7,481 bases of DNA, taken from Bacillota bacterium (GTDB lineage: Bacteria > Bacillota > Clostridia > Oscillospirales > Acutalibacteraceae). The stretch is taken from contig JAQXHB010000085.1 in the NCBI GenBank assembly GCA_029007015.1, forward strand, positions 1 through 7,481. Reading direction: 5' to 3'. Of the stretch, positions 1-5,868 are shown one piece after another (position 1 is the first letter of the stretch; each line of letters starts with the position of its first letter). The position numbers were made by a program, and so were the translations under genes. The notes beneath the pieces are model-generated. The model made no database searches and was not told where the DNA came from. It worked only from the letters and a program-made list of their open reading frames with translations.

Positions 1-941
1 CAAAAATCCCTGATGGCCTCGGCGGGATAACCGCGGCGGCGCATACCGCAGAGTGTGGCCATGCGCGGGTCATCCCATCCGCTGACCAGACCGTCGCGCA
101 CCAGTTTGAGACACTTGCGCTTGCTGGTCAGTGTGTAGTTGAGGTTCATGCGCGCAAATTCGATTTGGCGGGGCGGGGTAGGAATGTCAAGTTGCTCTAA
201 AAACCAGTTGTAGAGCGGACGGTGATTTTCAAATTCGAGTGAGCACAGCGAGTGGGTAACTCCCTCGCGTGCATCACTGAGCGGATGCGCAAAGTCATAC
301 ATCGGGTAGACGCACCACTTGTTGCCGGCGCGGTGATGATGCACCTTCATGATACGGTAAATGACCGGGTCGCGCATGTTGAGGTTGGGAGATGTCATGT
401 CAATTTTGGCGCGCAGTACATGCTCGCCGGCCTCAAATTCGCCGGCTGTCATACGGCGGAACAAATCCAAATTTTCCTCAACCGAGCGGTCGCGATAGGG
501 GCTGTTTTTGCCCGGCTCGGTTAGAGTGCCACGGTAGTCTCGGATTTCATCGGCCGTCAAATCGCAAACATATGCCTTGCCCAGTTCTATAAGTTTAATG
601 GCGCACTCGTAGACATAGTCAAAGTAATCTGACGCGTAGTAGACATTGTCCCACTTGAAACCGAGCCAACTGATGTCGCGCTCGATGGCCTCGACATACT
701 CAACATCCTCTTTGCTCGGGTTGGTGTCGTCGAGGCGCAGATTGCATTTGCCGCCAAATTGCTCGGCCATACCGAAGTCGATGCAAATGGCCTTGGCGTG
801 ACCTATGTGTAGGTAGCCGTTGGGCTCGGGCGGAAAACGCGTCTGCACCTTGCTGTATACTCCGTTATTCAAATCCTCTGTGATAAAGTCGGATATAAAG
901 TTGGAATTACCGTTTACATTTTCAATATTTTCGTTACCCAT
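1..941 (-). CDS. glnS: Glutamine--tRNA ligase (GlnRS), C-terminal part cut off by the left edge
   Basis: Class I aminoacyl-tRNA synthetase that charges tRNA-Gln with glutamine in the cytoplasm. An open frame of 313 full codons runs from the ATG at 941..939 to the left edge without a stop, so only the N-terminal catalytic part is present (E. coli GlnRS is about 550 residues). Residues 34-50 read TRFPPEPNGYLHIGHAK, with the HIGH signature at 45-48. Next come RLDDTNPSKED, the GTLTEPGKNSPYRDRSVEEN stretch and the NKWCVYPMYDFAHPLSDA stretch, all diagnostic of GlnRS rather than GluRS. The KMSKS-type loop is TSKRK at 272-276, followed by GWDDPRM. The start lies 3 nt after the gltX stop. Its nearest Shine-Dalgarno-like AAAGG is about 12 nt upstream, so translation is probably coupled to gltX. 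Many Clostridia GlnRS proteins carry a C-terminal YqeY domain; whether this one does cannot be seen. Confidence 0.96.
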   Translation of the reverse strand, partial: MGNENIENVNGNSNFISDFITEDLNNGVYSKVQTRFPPEPNGYLHIGHAKAICIDFGMAEQFGGKCNLRLDDTNPSKEDVEYVEAIERDISWLGFKWDNVYYASDYFDYVYECAIKLIELGKAYVCDLTADEIRDYRGTLTEPGKNSPYRDRSVEENLDLFRRMTAGEFEAGEHVLRAKIDMTSPNLNMRDPVIYRIMKVHHHRAGNKWCVYPMYDFAHPLSDAREGVTHSLCSLEFENHRPLYNWFLEQLDIPTPPRQIEFARMNLNYTLTSKRKCLKLVRDGLVSGWDDPRMATLCGMRRRGYPAEAIRDF

Positions 942-944
942 ATA

Positions 945-2609
945 TTACACTAACCTTTCGTAGAAGTTGATGGCGCTGTCAATGCGGGCATTAACGCGCT
1001 CGGTGCCGAGCAGCCGCATTATGGCACACAAATCGGGGGTATTCATTCTGCCGGTGAGGGCCATGCGTATTATTGTTGCCGCATCGCCCGAGTGACCGCG
1101 GTAACTGTCGGGGTCGGCCTTGTAGGTTTTGACCTCAGGGCAGAAGTTTGCGGACGGGCAGATACTCTTGATTTTATCAAACCATTGGTCGCGCTCATCG
1201 TCTGGGTTGTACACCGCCTTATACGCCCGCAGAATGGTCACCGCATCGGCTGCGGAAATGTGCTCGGGCAGGGTGTAGTCAGCGCGGTAGAGTTCATCAA
1301 AGAAGTATTGACAGTAGTCCTTTGCCTCGCTCCATTTGGCGATGTCCTTGCGCGGCTTTTTGCCGCCGCGGTCGATTGCAAATATTCCGCGTGCAAAGCC
1401 GGCGTCGCGGCTGAGCAGTTCGGCAAACTGCCGGTCGTACTGCCGCGCCCAACCGAGCAGCAAATCATAGACGCGCTCGGCACTCATGCGAGAGATAACA
1501 TTTTTGCTGACATCGTTCAGTTTGGCGATGTCGAACAATGCACCCGATGCGCTCATTTTTTTGATGTTCAGTTTGAACTTGGTGTGGGGCAAATCGGGAT
1601 TGGCGCGTCGCCAGTCCTCGTAGTCGGAATTGGCAATGGTCAGCAGATATTCGGTAACCGAGTCGGCCGGATATCCCTGTTCGGCGTAGTAACTGACCGC
1701 CGCCTCGGGGTCTTTGCGCTTTGACAGTTTTCGTTTACCGCCGTTATCCTCCTTCATAATCGGGGCGGCGTGGTTGTACTTTGGCACTTTAAAACCGAGC
1801 AAGCGGAAAAGTTGAATGTGCTTTGGCACCGACGCAATCCACTCGTCGCCGCGTATGATGTGGGTCGTGCGCATCAGGTGGTCATCGACGGCGTGGGCAA
1901 AGTGGTATGTGGGTATGCCGTCGGACTTTAACAACACAAAATCCTCGTCATTCTCGGGCAGTTCTATCTTACCCTTAATGCCGTCGTCAAAGGTGATGCG
2001 GCCGTCGGGTTTGCCGGGTGAACGCAGACGCACAACAAACTTCTCGCCGGCATCAATGCGGCGTTTAACCTCGTCAAAGGGCAATTGGCGGCAGGCGGCA
2101 TACTTGCCGTAGTAGCCGGTGCGCTCCTTTTCGGCCTCTTGTTTTGCGCGAACATCGGCAAGGCACTCCTCAGTGCAAAAACAGGGGTAGGCAAGCCCCT
2201 CAGCCATAAGTTTCTTTGCAAAGCAGTGATATATTTCGGCACGCTGACTCTGTCGGTACGGGCCGTAGTTGCCGCGCTCGGTGTCATTGTCGACGAAGCC
2301 TTCGTCTATGATTATGCCGAAGTCGTGCAGTCCGGTTACGATGGCTTCAACTCCGCCGTCAACCTCGCGCTTTGAGTCGGTATCCTCGATGCGCAGAAAA
2401 AATACACCGCCGTTTGCATCGACCATGCGGCGGTTTATCAGTCCCATGAACAGACCGCCGATGTGCAGGTATCCAGTCGGGCTGGGTGCCAAACGGGTTA
2501 CCCGTGCGCCCTCGGGAAGCTGTCGCTCAGGATAGAGGCTTTCGTAATATTCGGGCGTTTTATCAACATCACCGAAAACGAGTTCGGCCAGTTTTTGGTT
2601 GTCGGTCAT
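945..2609 (-). CDS. gltX: Glutamate--tRNA ligase (GluRS), long clostridial form
   Basis: Class I synthetase that attaches glutamate to tRNA-Glu. The protein is 554 residues, longer than the usual 470-500, matching the long form seen in many Clostridia, which has an N-terminal extension (residues 14-36 include DKTPEYYESLYPER). The active site begins RLAPSPTGYLHIGG, with the HIGH motif as HIGG at 49-52, then RIEDTDSKREV. RTTHIIRGDEWI is the usual GluRS stretch before the KMSKS loop, which is KLSKRKD at 294-300. I chose the ATG at 2609..2607 because AAAGGAG lies 7 nt before it. An in-frame TTG at 2627 would add six residues but would put that Shine-Dalgarno site inside the coding sequence. It is the first gene of a gltX-glnS operon and is read divergently from the his operon. 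A sigma-A-like promoter lies about 50 bp upstream. Both signature motifs are intact, so it should be active. Confidence 0.97.
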   Translation of the reverse strand: MTDNQKLAELVFGDVDKTPEYYESLYPERQLPEGARVTRLAPSPTGYLHIGGLFMGLINRRMVDANGGVFFLRIEDTDSKREVDGGVEAIVTGLHDFGIIIDEGFVDNDTERGNYGPYRQSQRAEIYHCFAKKLMAEGLAYPCFCTEECLADVRAKQEAEKERTGYYGKYAACRQLPFDEVKRRIDAGEKFVVRLRSPGKPDGRITFDDGIKGKIELPENDEDFVLLKSDGIPTYHFAHAVDDHLMRTTHIIRGDEWIASVPKHIQLFRLLGFKVPKYNHAAPIMKEDNGGKRKLSKRKDPEAAVSYYAEQGYPADSVTEYLLTIANSDYEDWRRANPDLPHTKFKLNIKKMSASGALFDIAKLNDVSKNVISRMSAERVYDLLLGWARQYDRQFAELLSRDAGFARGIFAIDRGGKKPRKDIAKWSEAKDYCQYFFDELYRADYTLPEHISAADAVTILRAYKAVYNPDDERDQWFDKIKSICPSANFCPEVKTYKADPDSYRGHSGDAATIIRMALTGRMNTPDLCAIMRLLGTERVNARIDSAINFYERLV

Positions 2610-2612
2610 TTT

Positions 2613-2625
2613 ACTGCTCCTTTGC
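2613..2625 (-). promoter_or_regulatory. Ribosome binding site that fixes the gltX start
   Basis: On the minus strand AAAGGAG lies 7 nt upstream of the ATG at 2609. It decides against the in-frame TTG at 2627, because initiation there would read through this site as codons. Confidence 0.75.
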
Positions 2626-2656
2626 AAATAACACTAATTGCATATAATATCAGTTT

Positions 2657-2685
2657 ATTATCACACAAAATGTAAAAATTAGCAA
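2657..2685 (-). promoter_or_regulatory. Predicted sigma-A promoter for gltX-glnS
   Basis: On the minus strand the -35 TTGCTA (2685..2680) and the -10 GATAAT (2662..2657) are separated by exactly 17 bp. The -10 is preceded by TGT, making an extended -10. This predicts transcription starting near 2650 and a leader of about 40 nt before the gltX ATG. An AT-rich tract upstream of the -35 could act as an UP element. The call rests on sequence match alone. Confidence 0.6.
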
Positions 2686-2708
2686 TACTTTTTTACATAT
2701 ATATTGCT
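2681..2708. repeat. Inverted repeat AGCAATA / TATTGCT overlapping the gltX -35
   Basis: Perfect 7-bp arms at 2681..2687 and 2702..2708, separated by 14 bp. The left arm covers five of the six -35 bases of the gltX promoter (2680..2685). That position would suit a repressor operator for gltX-glnS. The sequence is AT-rich and a chance match is quite possible, so the arms are observed and the function is a guess. Confidence 0.4.
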
Positions 2709-2737
2709 GAAAAATTTATCTTTTTTACCGAAAAATG

Positions 2738-2766
2738 TTGACACGGAATATGCGCTGTGGTATCAT
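2738..2766 (+). promoter_or_regulatory. Predicted sigma-A promoter for the his operon
   Basis: A perfect -35 TTGACA (2738..2743), a 17-bp spacer and -10 TATCAT (2761..2766, one mismatch from TATAAT). TGG lies immediately before the -10, giving an extended -10. Transcription should start near 2773, leaving a leader of roughly 88 nt before the hisZ ATG. This is the strongest promoter match in the window and the only one seen on the plus strand upstream of hisZ. Confidence 0.75.
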
Positions 2767-2767
2767 G

Positions 2768-2787
2768 TTATCGTGTTAGCGCGATAA
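2768..2787. repeat. Inverted repeat TTATCG / CGATAA at the his transcription start, candidate operator
   Basis: Perfect 6-bp arms at 2768..2773 and 2782..2787 with an 8-bp centre. It begins one base after the -10 hexamer and covers the predicted start site. This is a classical place for a repressor operator, and it would fit control by a DNA-binding regulator instead of a leader RNA. A 6-bp palindrome can arise by chance, and no regulator gene is in view. Confidence 0.4.
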
Positions 2788-2821
2788 AGTGAATGAGCGA
2801 ACATAACTGATATGGGCATTT

Positions 2822-2854
2822 GGAGGCTTTTCGCAGCCACCGATTGATGGGGTG
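2822..2854 (+). promoter_or_regulatory. Possible alternative hairpins around the hisZ ribosome binding site
   Basis: GGCT (2825..2828) can pair with AGCC (2835..2838) around a 6-nt loop, and GG (2822..2823) with CC (2840..2841) across an A-A mismatch. Alternatively CACC (2838..2841) can pair with GGTG (2851..2854), the core of the hisZ Shine-Dalgarno sequence. The two pairings share bases and exclude each other. Stems are only 4-6 bp, so this may be meaningless. Confidence 0.2.
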
Positions 2855-2855
2855 A
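2849..2855 (+). promoter_or_regulatory. Ribosome binding site that fixes the hisZ start
   Basis: GGGGTGA lies 5 nt before the ATG at 2861 and matches the GGTGA side of the consensus AGGAGGTGA. An in-frame GTG at 2852 lies inside this site and has no good site of its own, so the ATG is preferred. Confidence 0.6.
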
Positions 2856-2860
2856 ACAGG

Positions 2861-3961
2861 ATGAATATTGAAAGCCGAATACTGAAAAATGAAGAAACGG
2901 TATCTCTGAATCTCAGGGATATATATCGCAAATACGGTTATTCCTGCTTCAAAATGAGCAAGTTTGAGGAATACGATTTGTATAGCCGCAACAAGGATTT
3001 TTTGGTCTCTGACAGTGTAATTACATTCAATGACACCAACGGCCGCCTTATGGCGCTCAAGCCCGATGTGACGCTGTCGATTGTCAAGAACTATAAGCCT
3101 AACGGCGGTGTTCAGCGGTTGTACTATAATGAAAATGTATATCGCATCTCTGACAAGACACACCAGTATAAAGAAATTATGCAGGTCGGTCTTGAGTGTA
3201 TGGGTGATGTTGATGAATACAATTTGTACGAGGTTATCGGTCTTGCGGCCGAAAGCCTCAATACAATTTCCGAGAGATGCGTCTTGAATATATCTCATTT
3301 GGGAATTTTGTCGGCCATTCTGTCACCGGTTACTTCTCAAGCCGACAGAGCCGCCATAATTGAGTGTGTCAGTGACAAAAACGCCCACGGACTCGACGAG
3401 GTTTGCGAGCGCTGCGCGTTGACGGCACATTCTGCCGCACTGCTCAAATATCTTGTGTCGGCATACGGCGATGCCAATGAGGTGCTGGACGGACTGACAT
3501 CCCTTACCGATGACGGCAATGTCATTGCGGCGGCCGATCAACTGCGCAAACTGGCTGCACAGTTGGCGCAGAGTTACGGCTCCTGCGTGCGGGTTGATTT
3601 GTCGCTGGTCAGCGATATGAACTACTACAACGGCATAGTTTTCTGCGGATTTATCGAAGGAGTGCCGTCGTCGGTACTCAGCGGAGGGCAGTATGACCGA
3701 CTGATGGACAAGATGGGCAAAGAGGCCAAGGCCATTGGCTTTGCTGTCTATCTGGATATGCTTGAGCGAATGAAAGAGGAGCCGCCGTACACCGTCGATG
3801 TGCTTTTGCTGTACGGGCAGGATGATGACAAAGGCGGCGTTTGCAGGCGCGTGGCTGAACTGGTAGCCGAGGGCAAATGCGTTTCGGCGCAGACAGAGAT
3901 ACCTGATAAACTGTATTACCGCGCCATTGAGAGGTTCAACGGAGGGGCCGAAAATGAATAA
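2861..3961 (+). CDS. hisZ: ATP phosphoribosyltransferase regulatory subunit HisZ
   Basis: Histidyl-tRNA synthetase paralog of 366 residues that does not charge tRNA. It binds short-form HisG, which needs it for activity, and is thought to carry the histidine feedback site. The class II fold is visible: ALKPDVT at 65-71, then QRLYYNENVYR (motif 2 region), and SGGQYDRL from 274 (motif 3 region). The stretch that in HisRS reads RGLDYYTG is here SDMNYYNG (251-258), lacking the catalytic Arg and Asp, which supports HisZ over HisS. From about residue 308 a 58-residue tail (YTVDVLLLYG and on) resembles the beginning of the HisRS anticodon-binding domain but is too short for all of it. The ATG at 2861 is preferred over the GTG at 2852. 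It is first in the his operon and overlaps hisG by 8 nt, fitting stoichiometric production of the two subunits. Confidence 0.93.
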   Translation: MNIESRILKNEETVSLNLRDIYRKYGYSCFKMSKFEEYDLYSRNKDFLVSDSVITFNDTNGRLMALKPDVTLSIVKNYKPNGGVQRLYYNENVYRISDKTHQYKEIMQVGLECMGDVDEYNLYEVIGLAAESLNTISERCVLNISHLGILSAILSPVTSQADRAAIIECVSDKNAHGLDEVCERCALTAHSAALLKYLVSAYGDANEVLDGLTSLTDDGNVIAAADQLRKLAAQLAQSYGSCVRVDLSLVSDMNYYNGIVFCGFIEGVPSSVLSGGQYDRLMDKMGKEAKAIGFAVYLDMLERMKEEPPYTVDVLLLYGQDDDKGGVCRRVAELVAEGKCVSAQTEIPDKLYYRAIERFNGGAENE

Positions 3962-4586
3962 TTTGCTGAAAATTGCGCTGCCGAAGGGACGCCTCGGTGA
4001 AAAGGTGTATAAAATGTTTGATGCCGCCGGTTTCTCATGTCCCGAGGTGCTCGAGGACACGCGGAAACTCATTTTTGAAAACAGGGATAAGGGTGTCTGC
4101 TTTTTCTGGGTAAAGCCGTCGGATGTTGCCATTTATGTTGAGCGCGGAGCGGCCGATATCGGCATCGCGGGCAAGGATATACTGCTTGAATACAGTCCCG
4201 ATGTATTTGAGTTGCTCGATTTGAAGGTTGGCAAGTGCCGCATGGCGGTCGCCGGCAAAAAAGGATTTAAAGATAATACCGAAAACACCTTGCGCGTGGC
4301 CACAAAATTTGTTAATATAGCGTCAGACTATTATCGCAAATTAGGCAGGGATATCGACATCATTAAACTCAACGGCTCGATAGAACTGGCGCCGATACTC
4401 AATCTGTCTGATGTTATCGTCGATATTGTCGAAACAGGCAAGACACTAATCGAAAACGACCTTGAGCCGCTTGAGACGATAGTGCCGATAAGCGCCAGAC
4501 TGATTGCGAATCGCTCGTCCTATCAATTCAAAAACGAGCGCATAAATACTCTGCTTGACAGACTCAAAGAACAACTGGAGGCATAA
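3954..4586 (+). CDS. hisG: ATP phosphoribosyltransferase catalytic subunit, short form
   Basis: Catalyses the first committed step of histidine synthesis: ATP plus PRPP gives phosphoribosyl-ATP. At 210 residues it is the short HisG, ending after the catalytic core (NERINTLLDRLKEQLEA) without the C-terminal ACT-like histidine-binding domain of the roughly 300-residue form. It therefore depends on HisZ, encoded just upstream. Visible motifs are the N-terminal LKIALPKGRL (5-14), AADIGIAGKD (66-75), NGSIELAPILNLSD, and the PRPP-binding loop DVIVDIVETGKTL at 153-165. The start is the ATG at 3954, with GGAGGGG 6 nt upstream. An earlier in-frame ATG at 3927 would place this site inside the gene and lengthen the protein away from the family. 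It overlaps hisZ by 8 nt and ends 1 nt before hisD. Confidence 0.96.
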   Translation: MNNLLKIALPKGRLGEKVYKMFDAAGFSCPEVLEDTRKLIFENRDKGVCFFWVKPSDVAIYVERGAADIGIAGKDILLEYSPDVFELLDLKVGKCRMAVAGKKGFKDNTENTLRVATKFVNIASDYYRKLGRDIDIIKLNGSIELAPILNLSDVIVDIVETGKTLIENDLEPLETIVPISARLIANRSSYQFKNERINTLLDRLKEQLEA

Positions 4587-4587
4587 C

Positions 4588-5868
4588 ATGATAGCAATTT
4601 ACAATTACGGCCAGGTGGACAACAACGATATATTTGCCCGTATGGCGCCGAAGTATAATGTGGAGCAGACGGTAGCCGATATAATCGACGATGTTCGCAA
4701 AAACGGCGACGATGCTCTGCGTAGATATACCGAAAAATTTGACGGCGTGTTGCTCGATTCGCTCGAAGTTTCACCCGCCGAGTTTGACGAGGCCATGGCA
4801 CAGACCGAGCCGGAATTTATTGCAATAATCGAAAAGGCCGCTGTAAACATCCGCCGTTTTCACGAACAGCAGAGACGGAGCAACTTTATCGTCGAGGGTG
4901 AAAAGGGGCAACTGCTCGGGCAGAGAGTGATTCCGATTGAAAAGGTCGGGCTGTATGTACCGGGCGGCACTGCAGTTTATCCGTCAACCGTTCTTATGGA
5001 CAGTATTCCGGCCAAGATAGCCGGCTGCCGTGAGATAGTTATGGTGACGCCGGTTGGCAAAAACGGCAAGGTCTCGTCGGCTATTTTGGCGGCGGCACGC
5101 ATTGCCGGCGTTGACCGCGTGTTCAAAATCGGCGGCGCTCAGGCCGTTGCGGCACTTGCATACGGCACCGAGAGCGTGCCCAAGGTGGACAAAATTGTCG
5201 GCCCCGGCAACGCATTTGTAGCCGAAGCCAAGAAGCAGGTGTTCGGCCTTGTTTCTATCGACATGATTGCCGGCCCGAGCGAGATATTGGTGGTCGCTGA
5301 CGGCAAGTCATCGCCAAGGAGTGTCGCCGCTGACCTGCTCTCGCAGGCCGAACATGACAAACTGGCAAGCGCTGTGCTGGTCACCGACAGCAGTCAACTG
5401 GCCGCCGAGGTGCGCGATGAACTTGAGCGGCAGATACCGTTGCTGGAGCGCAGTGAAATTGCGCGCGCCTCAATCGACAATAACGGCAAGATAATTGTCG
5501 CGGACAACCTTGATGTGGCTATCGACATTGCCAACCGACTGGCGCCCGAACATCTGGAACTGTGCATGGACAATCCGTTTGATTATTTAGAAAAGGTTAA
5601 AAACGCCGGCTCGGTGTTCATGGGCAGATATTGCCCGGAGGCGCTGGGCGACTATTACGCCGGCCCCAATCATACACTGCCGACCGGCGGCACAGCGCGC
5701 TTCTCAAGTCCGCTTTCGGTCGATGATTTTGTAAAGAAGTCGCAGTTCATCTACTACACCGAGGATGCGTTCCGGGATGTCGCACGCGATGTTGACTACT
5801 TTGCCCGCAAGGAGGGGCTGACCGCCCACGGCAAGAGCGCGACTGTTCGCCTTGAGGAGGATAAGTGA
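4588..5868 (+). CDS. hisD: Histidinol dehydrogenase
   Basis: Zinc enzyme that performs the last two steps of the pathway, oxidising L-histidinol through histidinal to histidine with two NAD+. The 426 residues match the usual family length. The expected zinc ligands are all present by alignment with the E. coli pattern: Gln253 and His256 in SQAEHD, Asp355 in GDYYAGPNH, and His414 in LTAHGKS. The catalytic pair Glu321-His322 lies in LAPEHLEL. Other family blocks are VGLYVPGGTAVYPSTVLM, KIGGAQAVAALAYGT, IVGPGNAFVAEAK and IAGPSEILVVAD. The start is the ATG at 4588, with GGAGG 6 nt upstream and one base after the hisG stop; a longer in-frame reading back to 4555 would overlap hisG and has no support. 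Its stop overlaps the hisC start by one base. Confidence 0.97.
   Translation: MIAIYNYGQVDNNDIFARMAPKYNVEQTVADIIDDVRKNGDDALRRYTEKFDGVLLDSLEVSPAEFDEAMAQTEPEFIAIIEKAAVNIRRFHEQQRRSNFIVEGEKGQLLGQRVIPIEKVGLYVPGGTAVYPSTVLMDSIPAKIAGCREIVMVTPVGKNGKVSSAILAAARIAGVDRVFKIGGAQAVAALAYGTESVPKVDKIVGPGNAFVAEAKKQVFGLVSIDMIAGPSEILVVADGKSSPRSVAADLLSQAEHDKLASAVLVTDSSQLAAEVRDELERQIPLLERSEIARASIDNNGKIIVADNLDVAIDIANRLAPEHLELCMDNPFDYLEKVKNAGSVFMGRYCPEALGDYYAGPNHTLPTGGTARFSSPLSVDDFVKKSQFIYYTEDAFRDVARDVDYFARKEGLTAHGKSATVRLEEDK

Larger units (their letters stand above)
2610..2860. other. Divergent control region between gltX-glnS and the his operon
   Basis: About 250 bp without a convincing gene, much more AT-rich than its surroundings between 2625 and 2740. 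It holds two back-to-back promoters whose -35 boxes are 52 bp apart, two inverted repeats (2681..2708 and 2768..2787), and a 9-bp direct repeat CTTTTTTAC at 2688..2696 and 2720..2728. The hisZ leader follows. I see no T-box conserved element (AGGGTGG-type), no U-tract terminator and no His-rich leader peptide. Possible very short reading frames occur in both leaders (minus 2643..2611, plus 2812..2847), but neither has a good ribosome binding site. Confidence 0.8.

Noticed and set aside
252..592. Plus-strand open frames near the left edge
   Set aside because: They are shadows of glnS, which is open across the whole stretch on the minus strand with diagnostic GlnRS motifs.
1092..1724. A 210-codon open frame on the plus strand opposite gltX
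   Set aside because: It lies wholly within the intact gltX, has no recognisable domain or Shine-Dalgarno site, and is explained by codon bias of the opposite strand.
2611..2643. A 10-codon upstream frame in the gltX leader, starting ATG and stopping one base before the gltX ATG
   Set aside because: It has no ribosome binding site, begins only about 7 nt from the predicted transcription start, and has no biased amino acid content; most likely chance, though its stop position is neat.
2793..2810. A 5-codon frame with one His codon in the hisZ leader, considered as an attenuator peptide
   Set aside because: A single His codon and no terminator/antiterminator hairpins; does not resemble his attenuation.
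2768..3298. A 176-codon open frame on the minus strand over the hisZ leader and 5' part
   Set aside because: It is antisense to hisZ, would run across the his promoter start and leader, and shows no protein family features.
2852..3961. HisZ considered as an active histidyl-tRNA synthetase (HisS)
   Set aside because: The protein is shorter than HisRS, the RGLDYY signature is degraded to SDMNYY, the anticodon-binding domain is incomplete, and it is overlapped by a short-form hisG.
3323..4132. A 269-codon open frame on the minus strand across hisZ and hisG
   Set aside because: It is antisense to two well-supported genes, contains no known motif, and its composition (many His, Gln, Arg, Ala) is typical of a shadow frame.
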